Below the pieces are notes generated by a model. The model made no database searches. It was not told the origin of the DNA and was given only the letters and a program-made list of their open reading frames with translations. Below are positions 41,083 to 49,974 of a DNA stretch of 64,000 bases, piece by piece; position 1 is the stretch's first letter; the number at the start of each line of letters is the position of its first letter. The translations under genes and the position numbers were made by a program. Source of the DNA: Rhodovulum bhavnagarense (lineage in GTDB: Bacteria > Pseudomonadota > Alphaproteobacteria > Rhodobacterales > Rhodobacteraceae); the NCBI RefSeq assembly GCF_004343505.1, contig NZ_SLXU01000005.1, forward strand, positions 62,001-126,000, given 5' to 3'.

Positions 41083-41808
41083 ATGACATCCGCCATCGAC
41101 CCCACCGCGCCCGGAGCGCCCCCCACCTGCCTTGTGCTGAACAGCGTCGGACCCGCCGGGCGGGCGCTTGGCCTCAGGCCGGGCGACCGGTTGATCGCGT
41201 TAAACGGGCTGCCCCTGACCGGCACCGCGCGCGATCTTGATGCGCGCCTGGGACCGGACCGGCCCGCACAATTGCTGGTATTCCGGCGTGACGAGATCAC
41301 CCTGCCGGTTCTCAGCGATACCGCACGTCTGGGCCGGTGGGACGAGATCATGCCGCCAGACCCTGCGCCCGAGGCCCGGCACATCCCGCCCGAGACGATG
41401 CGCAACTGGGAACTGTTCCGCGATGGCGGGACACGATACGATCTGCAACCGCTTGACCGGCCCATTCTGGCGCTTGTCGCCACGCCCTTATGGCTGGCCC
41501 ATCATCGGCTGTGGCAGCCGCTGGCCGCGCATGTCGCCGCATCGGCCTGTGCCTTGCCGGGGGGGGCGTGGCTATCTATCTTGGTCTACCTTCTGGGAGC
41601 GGTCTATGTGTGGCGCGCGGCGCGCACTTTGTTCCGGGTCAACCGGATGGCGCGGGGCTTTGTCCCGTTTGCGGTGGTTGCCGCGCCCGATGGTCCTGGC
41701 GCACAGACGCTATGCGATGTTCTGGCACCCGGATGCCGGCATGCATATGCCGCCCCGCCAAAAGCGCAATCGGCGTCGGTCCTTCCTCTGACAGAGCTAG
41801 CCGGGTAA
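41083..41808 (+). CDS. PDZ-like membrane protein, partner of the MotF candidate
   Basis: The 241-residue protein has an N-terminal PDZ-like segment (VGPAGRALGLRPGDRLIALN, residues about 23-42). Two hydrophobic segments lie near 127-141 and 155-175 (WLSILVYLLGAVYVW), followed by a cytoplasmic or periplasmic tail. There is no signal peptide before the PDZ-like part, so that part is probably cytoplasmic. It lies 14 bases after the MotF-like gene and should be co-transcribed. Possible role: membrane adaptor for motor proteins. Function unknown. Confidence 0.68.
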   Translation: MTSAIDPTAPGAPPTCLVLNSVGPAGRALGLRPGDRLIALNGLPLTGTARDLDARLGPDRPAQLLVFRRDEITLPVLSDTARLGRWDEIMPPDPAPEARHIPPETMRNWELFRDGGTRYDLQPLDRPILALVATPLWLAHHRLWQPLAAHVAASACALPGGAWLSILVYLLGAVYVWRAARTLFRVNRMARGFVPFAVVAAPDGPGAQTLCDVLAPGCRHAYAAPPKAQSASVLPLTELAG

Positions 41809-41854
41809 GATGGGCCGTCGCGCGCAGCCCCGAAACAGCCCGCGTCGGCGGGGC

Positions 41855-43204
41855 TCAGCCTGCCGCCAGCCGGGCCGCGCGACGGCGCTGGAACGAGGAC
41901 GGAATACCGAGCCCCTCGCGATACTTGGCCACGGTGCGACGGGCCAGCCGGATACCATCGCCAGATACGATGCGCGCGATCTCGTCATCGGATAACGGCG
42001 CACCGGGCCGTTCCTCGCGGATCAGGTTCTGGATGCGGTGGCGCACGGCGGCGGCCGATTGGGCCTCGTCGCCCTCTTCGGCCCCCGCCAACGCGGCAGA
42101 GAAAAAGGTCTTTAGCGGGAATGTCCCCTGCGGTGTGGCGATCATCAACCCGGTGGTCACCCGCGAGACCGTGCTTTCATGGACCCCCACCGCCGCGGCG
42201 ACATCGCGCAGGATCATCGGCCGGATACGCGCGGGGCCATATTCCAGGAACTCGGCCTGGCGGCGCACGATTTCGGCCCCCACCTTCAAGGTGGTCTGGT
42301 TGCGGTGCTCGACCGCCCGGCGGAACCAGCGCGCGCTCGACAGCCTCTCGGCCACATAGGGGGCCGCGGCGCGGTCGGCACCGAACATCTCGGCGGCCCG
42401 TTCGTCGACGATCACGGTGGGCAGGGTAGAGTTGTTCAACTCGACCCCCCAGGCCCCCGGACGACCGGTCACGATCAGGTCGGGCGCGCGTTCGGCAGGC
42501 TCTTCCGCGTCAAAGCCCGCGCCCGGCTTGGGGTCGAGGCATCGCAGCAGGCGAAGCTGCGGACGCAAGGCCTCCATGTCGCATTCGCAGGCCCGGCACA
42601 GCGCCTTGAGATCGGCCCGCGCCAAAAGGGATAGATTTTCCAGAAGCCTCTCGAAAAGCGGCGTCAGAAAGCCCCGGTCTGCCGCCTGAAGTTCAAGACA
42701 CTCGGCCAGTGAACGGGCAAACAGCCCGGCCGGTTCGACGCGCTGGACGCGGTTCAGCATTTCTTCGGCGGCATAGATATCCAGCCCCGCGCGCGCGGCG
42801 ATCACCTCAAGCCGATCGCCCAGCCAGCCCGACGGCTCAAGCGCCTCTAGAAACACCTCTGCGGCGATACGCTCGGCGGGGAGATCGAACATCATGTCGA
42901 ACTGCGCCGAGACATGCGCATAAAGCGATTTCTGCCTCTCTTCGGCGCGCATCTGGATAAAGTCGAAATCACCCTCTGCACCGCCGCGTGACATCGGCAA
43001 GGCGGGCGCGACCTCCTGGCGTTTGCGTTCCTGCACCTGCGCGGCCAGCTCTGCCTCGAAAAAGGGATTCTCGGCGGCCTCGGTTTCGAGAAACGACCGC
43101 AGGTCGGCATTGCTCATCTGCAACATGCAGATCGCCTGCTGAAGCTGCGCAGTCACGACAAGCGACTGGCGCTGGCTGACGGACTGGATGGTTTGCAGTT
43201 GCAT
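41855..43204 (-). CDS. rpoN: RNA polymerase sigma-54 factor RpoN (flagellar-locus copy)
   Basis: RpoN directs RNA polymerase to -24/-12 promoters and needs an AAA+ activator. The 449-residue protein has region I (LVVTAQLQQAICMLQMSNAD), an acidic region II, the core-binding domain, the helix-turn-helix-like part (HESTVSRVTTGLMIATPQGT) and the RpoN box ARRTVAKYRE (421-430). It follows an AAAGGAG site. Rhodobacterales often keep several rpoN copies with separate tasks, and RpoN2 of R. sphaeroides serves flagellar genes. Its place among eleven sigma-54 promoters suggests the same here. Confidence 0.96.
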   Translation of the reverse strand: MQLQTIQSVSQRQSLVVTAQLQQAICMLQMSNADLRSFLETEAAENPFFEAELAAQVQERKRQEVAPALPMSRGGAEGDFDFIQMRAEERQKSLYAHVSAQFDMMFDLPAERIAAEVFLEALEPSGWLGDRLEVIAARAGLDIYAAEEMLNRVQRVEPAGLFARSLAECLELQAADRGFLTPLFERLLENLSLLARADLKALCRACECDMEALRPQLRLLRCLDPKPGAGFDAEEPAERAPDLIVTGRPGAWGVELNNSTLPTVIVDERAAEMFGADRAAAPYVAERLSSARWFRRAVEHRNQTTLKVGAEIVRRQAEFLEYGPARIRPMILRDVAAAVGVHESTVSRVTTGLMIATPQGTFPLKTFFSAALAGAEEGDEAQSAAAVRHRIQNLIREERPGAPLSDDEIARIVSGDGIRLARRTVAKYREGLGIPSSFQRRRAARLAAG

Positions 43205-43324
43205 GGTCAGGCTCCTTTCACGGGCAAACCTGCGCCCATGTTAGCCTCGTTTCAAATTTTCTATTTGACGCTTGGGGCGTCGGTTTTTTGACACCCCTTC
43301 CTTCCCGCACAAGCCCCTGCCGAA

Positions 43325-43359
43325 CAAGAAAAAGGCCCCGGCGCACAAGCGCCGGGGCC
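43325..43359 (-). terminator. Rho-independent terminator of fliC
   Basis: GGCCCCGGCGC pairs perfectly with GCGCCGGGGCC (11-base stem, 4-base loop, 43334-43359). On the minus strand it is followed by TTTTTCTTG. It begins 24 bases after the flagellin stop. Confidence 0.9.
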
Positions 43360-43382
43360 GATTTCACAGTGTCGGTTTTACG

Positions 43383-44864
43383 TCAGCCGCGAAGCAGGCT
43401 GAGCACGTTCTGTTGCGAGGTATTGGCCTGCGCCAGCATCGCCGTGGCCGCCTGCGAGAGAATCTTGCCCCGCGCCAGTTCGGTCGATTCCTTGGCAAAA
43501 TCGGCATCCATGATGCCCGACTTGGCCGCCTCGACGTTGACCGTGATATTGGTCAGGTTCGAGATCGTGCTGTCCAGGCGGTTCGACACGGCACCGAGAT
43601 CAGAGCGCGACTGCGAGATCTTGGCGATGGCCGCATCGATGACCTTGATCGCGTCCGAGGCGGATGTTGCCGTCGTCAGGTCGATCGAGGCCACGTCTTC
43701 CAGTTTCGACGAGTTCGCCGCAGTTTCCCCGAAAGTCGCACCGGCGGTCGTATCGCCCGAGGTCACGGTAAAGGCCTTGGTCGAGGTCATCTCGATCTGG
43801 CCGGTCACGTAGGTGTTGGTGTCCGTGTCGGTGAGCGTGGCGGTGCCATCAGCGGTTTCGTCCGCTTTCAGCGCGGTAACGGTCAGGTTCTTGTCGCTGC
43901 CCTGCGATTTGAAGTTCTCGATGCCGATATCGTCGCCATTGGCGTCGGTCAGGATGACCTCGGCATTGGTGTCGCCCATCTTTGCGGTGATGCCGGTCCG
44001 ACCCGACACCGCGTTCACCGCGTCGCGCACGGCACGCAGGTCATTGACATCGGTGATCGTGACGTTGCCCACCGAAACCTGGCCGTCTCCGGTTTTGTTG
44101 CCCAGCGAAAAGGAAATCGTGTCGGCCGCGTCCAGCGTCAGCTTGGCCTTGGTCACGGCAGAGGCCTCGACCCCGGTGGCCGCGGACACGTCGTTGATCG
44201 CCCTTGCCATGTCACTGGCAGATGCGCCGGCGGCGGGCGTCAGGGTTTGGCTGCCGGCAAAGCCCGAAACAGTGAGCGTCGCGGCGGCGGCGATGCCCGA
44301 ATCGGTGACCGCGGCGCCAGCGGCGGCAATCTGCACGTCCGACTCGAAGGTATGGGCACCGATCGCGGTCGCCGATGCACTGTCGACGTCGACGTTCAGA
44401 ACCTGGCCGGTATCGGCACCGATCTGGAACTGCTTGCCGGTAAACGAGCCGTCGAGGATGTTCATGCCGTTGAACGTCGTGTTCTCGGCCACGCGATTGA
44501 TCTCGGTGATCAACTGGTTGGCTTCCGACATCAGGTTGTTACGGTCAGCGGCGGTGTTGGTGTCGTTCGAGGATTGCACGGCCAGTTCGCGCATACGCTG
44601 AAGCATGTTGGACACTTCGACATGCGCGCCTTCGGTGGTGTCAACCAGGCTTTTTGCGTCGGTGGCGTTGCGCACGGCCTGGTTCAGGCCCTTGATCTGG
44701 GCGGTCATCTTTTCGCCGATGGCCATGCCTGCCGCGTCGTCCTTGGCCGCGTTGATCCGCTGGCCCGAGGACAGGCGGGTCATCGCCAGGTTGGATTCCT
44801 CGTTCACGCGCGCCATGTTCGCCTGAGCGTTGATCGCGCCGATATTGGTGTTGATCGTGGTCAT
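43383..44864 (-). CDS. fliC: Flagellin FliC
   Basis: Flagellin is the filament subunit. The 493-residue protein has the conserved N-terminal D0/D1 part (MTTINTNIGAINAQANMARV, LSSGQRINAAKDDAAGMAIG). A variable Thr/Ala/Asp-rich centre spans about 165-395, and the C-terminal D1/D0 part ends SQQNVLSLLRG. The start is the MTTINTN ATG after AAGGAG; a start six codons earlier is not flagellin-like. A single flagellin gene is seen here. A sigma-28-like promoter lies about 45 bases ahead and a strong terminator follows. FliS (14650) should be its chaperone. Confidence 0.97.
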   Translation of the reverse strand: MTTINTNIGAINAQANMARVNEESNLAMTRLSSGQRINAAKDDAAGMAIGEKMTAQIKGLNQAVRNATDAKSLVDTTEGAHVEVSNMLQRMRELAVQSSNDTNTAADRNNLMSEANQLITEINRVAENTTFNGMNILDGSFTGKQFQIGADTGQVLNVDVDSASATAIGAHTFESDVQIAAAGAAVTDSGIAAAATLTVSGFAGSQTLTPAAGASASDMARAINDVSAATGVEASAVTKAKLTLDAADTISFSLGNKTGDGQVSVGNVTITDVNDLRAVRDAVNAVSGRTGITAKMGDTNAEVILTDANGDDIGIENFKSQGSDKNLTVTALKADETADGTATLTDTDTNTYVTGQIEMTSTKAFTVTSGDTTAGATFGETAANSSKLEDVASIDLTTATSASDAIKVIDAAIAKISQSRSDLGAVSNRLDSTISNLTNITVNVEAAKSGIMDADFAKESTELARGKILSQAATAMLAQANTSQQNVLSLLRG

Positions 44865-44908
44865 TGCACTTTCTCCTTGCATCCTGCGCCGCTCGGCGCC
44901 TGTGAAGG

Positions 44909-44934
44909 GAAACGGCGGGCTGAAGAAATGTTTA
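44909..44934 (-). promoter_or_regulatory. Sigma-28 promoter for fliC
   Basis: On the minus strand TAAA (44934-44931), a 14-base spacer and GCCGTTTC (44916-44909) resemble TAAA-N15-GCCGATAA; taking CTAA as the -35 gives 15. The -10 shares GCCGTT with the promoter at 40224. Confidence 0.6.
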
Positions 44935-44974
44935 GAAAATTTCTGCCCCGGAATCCGACCTCTCTTGGAAAGCT

Positions 44975-44990
44975 TGGTATGTTTCTTGCC
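44975..44990 (+). promoter_or_regulatory. Sigma-54 promoter for motA-motB-fliD
   Basis: TGGTAT-GTTTC-TTGCC keeps the invariant GG and GC with correct spacing. The predicted start is near 45001, about 31 bases before the motA ATG. Confidence 0.75.
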
Positions 44991-45031
44991 GTACCTCTCG
45001 CGAACGTAATGTCGGGAAAGGGTCTCGCAAG

Positions 45032-45793
45032 ATGGATATCGCCTCGATCATCGGAATGCTTGGCGCGGTCGGAATGGTCGTTGGGGGGATGGCCATGGCC
45101 GGGGGGATTGGCCCCTATATCGATCCACCTTCGATCCTGATCGTGTTCGGCGGCACCTTTTTTGCCGTCATGTACAAGGTGCCGATGGCCAATTTCCTCG
45201 GCAGCTTCAAGGCGATGGCCAAGGCGTTCTCGCCCAAGCCCCCCAGCCACGAAAGCCTGATCGAGACCATGGTCGAGATGTCGGACCGCGCCCGCAAGGA
45301 GGGCATCATGGCGCTGGACGGCGCCGACGGGCCCGATCCCTTTTTCAAGAAGGGCCTGCAAATGCTGGTCGACGGCGCCGATGAAACCAAGCTTGTCAAA
45401 CAGATGAAGGACGAGATCCGGGCCATGAAGCGCCGGCATGGGGAATACCAGGCCGTCCTGAAAGGCTGGATAGACATCGCGCCAGCCATGGGCATGATCG
45501 GCACGCTGATCGGCCTGGTGCAGATGCTGGGCAACATGGAAGACCCCAAGGCCATCGGTCCGGCAATGGCGGTGGCACTCTTGACGACGCTTTACGGTGC
45601 CTTCATCGCCAACATCGTGTTCTTGCCGCTGCTGTCCAAGCTGGAACACTATTCCGCCCAGGAAAGCGTCTATCGCGATCTCGTGGTCGAGGGCCTGCGC
45701 CACATCGCCCGCGGCGGATCAGGCCGCCACGTGCAAGAACAGATGGTGGCCAGCCTGCCGCCCAAGCTTCAGACCAAGCTGATGGCCGCCTGA
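45032..45793 (+). CDS. motA: Stator protein MotA (PomA-like)
   Basis: MotA and MotB form the ion-driven stator. The 253-residue protein has four membrane helices, the conserved cytoplasmic loop, and helices 3-4 reading IAPAMGMIGTLIGLVQMLGN and IGPAMAVALLTTLYGAFIAN. These two segments are closer to Vibrio PomA (sodium-driven) than to enterobacterial MotA as I know them. The length also fits PomA. Ion choice cannot be read safely from this alone. It lies 16 bases before motB. Confidence 0.95.
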   Translation: MDIASIIGMLGAVGMVVGGMAMAGGIGPYIDPPSILIVFGGTFFAVMYKVPMANFLGSFKAMAKAFSPKPPSHESLIETMVEMSDRARKEGIMALDGADGPDPFFKKGLQMLVDGADETKLVKQMKDEIRAMKRRHGEYQAVLKGWIDIAPAMGMIGTLIGLVQMLGNMEDPKAIGPAMAVALLTTLYGAFIANIVFLPLLSKLEHYSAQESVYRDLVVEGLRHIARGGSGRHVQEQMVASLPPKLQTKLMAA

Positions 45794-45809
45794 CAGGGAC
45801 CCCCGCATC

Positions 45810-47036
45810 ATGGCCAAGACCCCGATCCCCCTACCCGTCCCAGACCCCACGATCGAGCAAGAGCCCGAGGAGGAGCGCAAATGCCCCGATCCGGGCGCGC
45901 CAGCCTGGATGGCGACCTTTGCCGATATCGCAACTCTGCTGATGGCGTTTTTCGTGCTGATCCTGTCCTTCGCCGATTTCAACCAGCCGAAATTCAAACA
46001 GATCGCGGGATCTTTGCGTAACTCCTTCGGGGTTCAGCGCGACGTGCCGGTTTTGGAACAGCCGCTCGGCACGACCTCGCTTGAGCTGACATTCAGTCCA
46101 TCTCCCACGATCAGCATTACCGAACAGCTTCGTCAGCAGACGACAGAAGTCGAACGACAGCAGATCGAAACCCGCGAACGCGATGGCGAAACCGATAGCC
46201 AGGACATTGCCCAGCTCGCCCAGGAACTGACCGAGGCGATGATGGACGCGCTTCAATCCGGGGCGGTGACCCCCGAACAGGTCGAAAACGCGATCACGTT
46301 GCGGGTGGATGCAGGGCTCGAAACTGGTCGCGAGAGCGCCCCGGAACAGGACGCAACCGATCCGGCCGAGGCATCCGAACCGGATGAGGCCGACGCGCTG
46401 CGCGAAAAACTCGCCCAAGCGATAAAGACCGCGCGCGAGGCCCCCCTGCCCTCTGCACAAAGCGGAAAAGAGGGCGCCGATCCGGCAGCGACCCGGCCAA
46501 CAGATCCCGGCACGGAGGCGCGCGAGGCGGGCAAGATCGCGGATTCGGGCGGATTACTGTCCGGCGAGCGGGCCGCGCGTCGCAACGCCCAGATGACCGA
46601 GTTGCAGTTGCGCATCGCCCTGCGCGAAGAGATCGACAAGGGCCTCGTGACCGTGGAAAATGTCAAGGACAAGGTGCGCGTGACCGTGGGTGCGGGAGGG
46701 GCGTTTGAATCTGGCTCGGCGGATCTGACCGTCGAGGCCCAGGACATCCTTGGCCGCGTTGCCTATGCCAACCTCGACAAGGCCAGCCGGATCGAGGTGA
46801 CCGGCCACACGGATGACCGCCCGCTGGGCGCTGGCGCGGTCTTTGGTGACAACTGGGGCCTGGCGGCCGCACGCGCCTCTGCCGTGGTCCGCGTGATAGA
46901 GGCAAGCGGCGCGGTCGGTTCCGACCGGTTGCGTGCCGTTTCAATGGGACAGAGCCAGCCCGTTGCCGAAAATACCACACCCGAGGGACGCGCGGAAAAC
47001 CGCCGGATCGAGATTGAAATCGAATATCCAAAGTAA
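45810..47036 (+). CDS. motB: Stator protein MotB (PomB-like)
   Basis: This is the partner stator subunit, anchored to peptidoglycan. The 408-residue protein has a short N-terminus and one membrane helix with the ion-binding Asp39 (PAWMATFADIATLLMAFFVL). A PomB-like plug region follows (FNQPKFKQIAGSLRNSFGVQ). A long acidic, Pro-rich linker spans about 100-250, and the C-terminal OmpA domain (GHTDDRPLGAG, NWGLAAARASAVVRVI) ends RRIEIEIEYPK. The linker is longer than in E. coli MotB (308 residues), perhaps matching a wider periplasmic ring system with FlgT, FlgP and MotF. Confidence 0.95.
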   Translation: MAKTPIPLPVPDPTIEQEPEEERKCPDPGAPAWMATFADIATLLMAFFVLILSFADFNQPKFKQIAGSLRNSFGVQRDVPVLEQPLGTTSLELTFSPSPTISITEQLRQQTTEVERQQIETRERDGETDSQDIAQLAQELTEAMMDALQSGAVTPEQVENAITLRVDAGLETGRESAPEQDATDPAEASEPDEADALREKLAQAIKTAREAPLPSAQSGKEGADPAATRPTDPGTEAREAGKIADSGGLLSGERAARRNAQMTELQLRIALREEIDKGLVTVENVKDKVRVTVGAGGAFESGSADLTVEAQDILGRVAYANLDKASRIEVTGHTDDRPLGAGAVFGDNWGLAAARASAVVRVIEASGAVGSDRLRAVSMGQSQPVAENTTPEGRAENRRIEIEIEYPK

Positions 47037-47087
47037 ACCCTGCCGGCGCCGCGCCGTTCCAGACGCAAAGCCGCGAAAGGACTTACC

Positions 47088-48725
47088 ATGGTTCAGGACA
47101 TCCTGAGCAGCCTCAACACATCGGGATCAGGGATCAATCTGGCCGAGATGGCAACCGATCTCGTCGAGGCAGAGATCGCGCCGCGCCGCGCCATTATCGA
47201 CGCCCGTATCGAGACATCCGAGGCCACGATTTCAGAGCTGGGCGAACTGCGCGCCCAACTGGGCGCGCTTGGCACGGCGCTGGACGGGCTTTCGGGGCTC
47301 AGCGCGCTGACCTTCACCGGAAGCATAGAGGGAATTTCGGCCGAGGTCTCCGATCTGTCGCGAGCCAGGGCCGGGGCGCACACACTTGAGGTCCAGGCCC
47401 TGGCCAAGGCGCAGGTTCTGGATATCGCGGGCTTCATGTCAGCCGACGAGAACATCGCCGAGGGCACCCTGACTCTGGATTTCGGAGCATGGGACGACAC
47501 CTCGTTTACCGCCGATCCGGCACGCGCGTCGGTGGTGATCGCCGTGACCGCGGGCACGACGCTGGCGCAACTGGCAGAGCAGATTGACGCTGTGCCCGGC
47601 GTGAATGCGGGTCTGGTAGACGTGGGCAACGGCACGCTGTCGTTGAGCATCGTCAGCCAAACCGGCGCGGGCAACGCCCTGCGCCTGAGCGCGTCCCCCG
47701 ACCCGGCGGGCACCGGCACAGACCTGGCCCGGTTCGATACCTCGGCCGACAACGCCCAGCAGGTTCAGGCGGCAAGCGATGCGCTTGTGACCTATAACGG
47801 GATCGCCGTATCGCGACCTTCCAATGAAATAGACAACCTCATTTCCGGCGTCACGCTGTTCCTGGACGCGGTCACACCGGGACCGCAGACTCTGGAACTG
47901 GATCACGATATCGAGGCGGCCTTTTTCACGCTTGAGGGCTTTATCGATCAGGTCAACACGCTGAAGAGTTATCTGTCAGACGTCACCGCGCGCGGGATCG
48001 CCGATACGGATGTCGGTGCGCTGGCCGCAGAACAATCCGCCGACCAGGTAAAGACCTTTCTCGACGGGCTGACCTCGCGCGCGCTGGCCGGATTCGCATC
48101 GGGCGAAATCCGGCTGTCGGAAATGGGCGTGGCCACGGGGCGGGACGGGATGCTGACGCTGAACCGCGATGCCTTTGACGCCGCATTCGCGCGCGATCCC
48201 TCGCGTTTCGATGCGTTGCTGGGCGACCGGCTTGCCAGTTCTGCCCCGGACATAAGCCTTGCACTGTCGGCCACTGCCGACGCGGTTCCCGGCCTGTACC
48301 GGTTCGAACGCGATCCTGCGACGGGTGTGGCAACGCTGGACGGGATCGCGCTGGCGGGCAGCCCTAGCGGCGATGGCGGAACGCGCTATACCGTCACTTC
48401 GGGACCGATGCAGGGGCTGAGCCTGACCGTGGGCGCGGATGTGATACAGGCCGAAATCGGCTATGGACGCAGTCTCGTCAGCCTCATGGCCGAGGACCTA
48501 GATGCCATTCTGTCCGCCGATGGCGTGATTGCCCGGCGTCAAAGCGCCCTTGAGAACGGAATCTTGAACGACCAGAGCGGGCTGAGCGATCTTGAGGACC
48601 GCGCAACGACGCTTGAGGCGCGCTATCTCAAGCAGTTCACCGCAATGGAACAGATCGTATCCGAAATGAACTCGACCGCTGAATACCTCGACAACCTGGT
48701 GGCGGCATGGAATGCGGATAGCTGA
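47088..48725 (+). CDS. fliD: Filament cap protein FliD
   Basis: FliD caps the filament and helps flagellin fold into place. The 545-residue protein has the N-terminal FliD domain (GSGINLAEMATDLVEAEIAP) and a central variable region. The C-terminal domain ends with LEARYLKQFTAMEQIVSEMN and TAEYLDNLVAAWNAD, the usual coiled-coil tail. GCGAAAGGA precedes the start. It is the third gene of motA-motB-fliD and the last flagellar gene on the right. Confidence 0.95.
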   Translation: MVQDILSSLNTSGSGINLAEMATDLVEAEIAPRRAIIDARIETSEATISELGELRAQLGALGTALDGLSGLSALTFTGSIEGISAEVSDLSRARAGAHTLEVQALAKAQVLDIAGFMSADENIAEGTLTLDFGAWDDTSFTADPARASVVIAVTAGTTLAQLAEQIDAVPGVNAGLVDVGNGTLSLSIVSQTGAGNALRLSASPDPAGTGTDLARFDTSADNAQQVQAASDALVTYNGIAVSRPSNEIDNLISGVTLFLDAVTPGPQTLELDHDIEAAFFTLEGFIDQVNTLKSYLSDVTARGIADTDVGALAAEQSADQVKTFLDGLTSRALAGFASGEIRLSEMGVATGRDGMLTLNRDAFDAAFARDPSRFDALLGDRLASSAPDISLALSATADAVPGLYRFERDPATGVATLDGIALAGSPSGDGGTRYTVTSGPMQGLSLTVGADVIQAEIGYGRSLVSLMAEDLDAILSADGVIARRQSALENGILNDQSGLSDLEDRATTLEARYLKQFTAMEQIVSEMNSTAEYLDNLVAAWNADS

Positions 48726-48785
48726 CGCGCACCGCGCGCATTCACGACATCGAAAGGTGCCGTCAGCCCTGCCGACAGCCCGTCG

Positions 48786-49970
48786 CTAGGCGGTGAGGCT
48801 CGCCGCCACCCCGCGCGCCATTTCCTCCATCAGCGTCTCGACCGGTTCAATCCCGACCGAGACGCGGAAAAACCCCTCTCCGATTCCCATCGCCGCCCGC
48901 CCCTCGGCCCCAAGCGCCCGGTGCGAGGACGAGGCCGGATGTGACAGCGTCGTGGAAATGTCCCCCAATGTCGGGGCAAAGGCGATATTCGGACAGGCGC
49001 GGGTAAAGGCGTTGGCCGCCGCGCGCCCTCCCTTAATCTCGAAACTCAGCATGTTGCCGAACCGGCACCCGAACAGCTCCCCCGCCCGCGCGTGATCGGG
49101 GTGGTCGGCCCGTCCGGGATAGAGAACCCGCGCCACACCGGCCTGCCCCGCCAGGTGATCGGCCAGCCGCGCGGCATTTTCAGAGGCCCGGTCGTGGCGT
49201 AATTCAAACGATAACAGGCCGCGCTCGGCCAGCCAGCAATCGAAGGGGCTGGGCGTCAGGCCCCAGGTCGTCGCGGCGGTACGCATCGCCGCCCCCAACA
49301 GCGGATCGCGTGCCACGACATAACCCAGCGTGGCATCCGCGTGACCCGCCAGAAGCTTTGTAACCGACTGGATCACGATATCCGCGCCATGCGCAAGCGG
49401 ACGGATCGCCCGCGGCGTGGTAAAGGTATTGTCGACCGCCAGCAGGATGCCGCGTTCTTTCGCCAGCTCCGCAATGCCCGCGATATCGGCAACGCGCAGC
49501 GTCGGATTAGAGACCGTCTCGACAAGGATCATACGCGTTTCAGGACGCAGCGCGGCGGCAAAGCGTTCGGCATCGGTCGGATCGGCAAGGCTCGAGGCGA
49601 TACCCAGCCGCGGCAAATCCTCGGCCAGCATCCGCAGGCTGCGCCCGTAAAGCTGATCTCCCCCGAGAACGTGATCCCCAGCCCGCAACGAGGCCAGAAC
49701 CGCCGCCCCCAGCGCGGCCATGCCAGAGCCGGTCAAGACCCCGCCAGTGCCGCCCTCCAACCGGTCAAGCATCTGTGCAAGAACATCGGCATTCGGATGC
49801 CCCTCGCGAGCATAGGAATAGCCCGGGCTGCGGCCCTCGTACTGCGCATCCAGCGCGTCGGGATCGGGCGTGGCATAGACCACCGAGGGATTCAGCGGCG
49901 TGGCAACCGGGCGCGAACCGCCCTCGGGCCAGCGGCGCCGCCGGGCGGGGATATGGGGATCGTTGCTCAT
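48786..49970 (-). CDS. Cys/Met metabolism PLP-dependent enzyme
   Basis: This is a member of the trans-sulfuration enzyme family (cystathionine gamma-synthase / gamma-lyase, O-acylhomoserine sulfhydrylase, methionine gamma-lyase), which acts on sulfur amino acids using pyridoxal phosphate. The 394-residue protein has the family landmarks: GSGMAALGAAVLASLRAGDH, LAVDNTFTTPRAIRPL and PLP lysine Lys205 (QSVTKLLAGHADATLG). The exact reaction cannot be fixed by eye. The MSNDPHIPARR start is preferred; the frame extends 32 codons further without similarity. It follows the gamma-carbonic-anhydrase gene by 4 bases, possibly in one operon with yicC and gmk. Confidence 0.88.
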   Translation of the reverse strand: MSNDPHIPARRRRWPEGGSRPVATPLNPSVVYATPDPDALDAQYEGRSPGYSYAREGHPNADVLAQMLDRLEGGTGGVLTGSGMAALGAAVLASLRAGDHVLGGDQLYGRSLRMLAEDLPRLGIASSLADPTDAERFAAALRPETRMILVETVSNPTLRVADIAGIAELAKERGILLAVDNTFTTPRAIRPLAHGADIVIQSVTKLLAGHADATLGYVVARDPLLGAAMRTAATTWGLTPSPFDCWLAERGLLSFELRHDRASENAARLADHLAGQAGVARVLYPGRADHPDHARAGELFGCRFGNMLSFEIKGGRAAANAFTRACPNIAFAPTLGDISTTLSHPASSSHRALGAEGRAAMGIGEGFFRVSVGIEPVETLMEEMARGVAASLTA

Positions 49971-49974
49971 GCTG

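Noticed and set aside
43223-43238. Sigma-54-like site on the minus strand just before rpoN (TGGGCG-CAGGT-TTGCC)
   Set aside because: Transcription would start about 10 bases before the ATG, inside the ribosome-binding site, and the -24 element is poor. Autoregulation is not supported.
43272-45140. 622-codon plus-strand open frame opposite flagellin
   Set aside because: Flagellin on the minus strand is certain. The plus frame is Gly/Arg/Val-rich and crosses the fliC promoter and the motA promoter.
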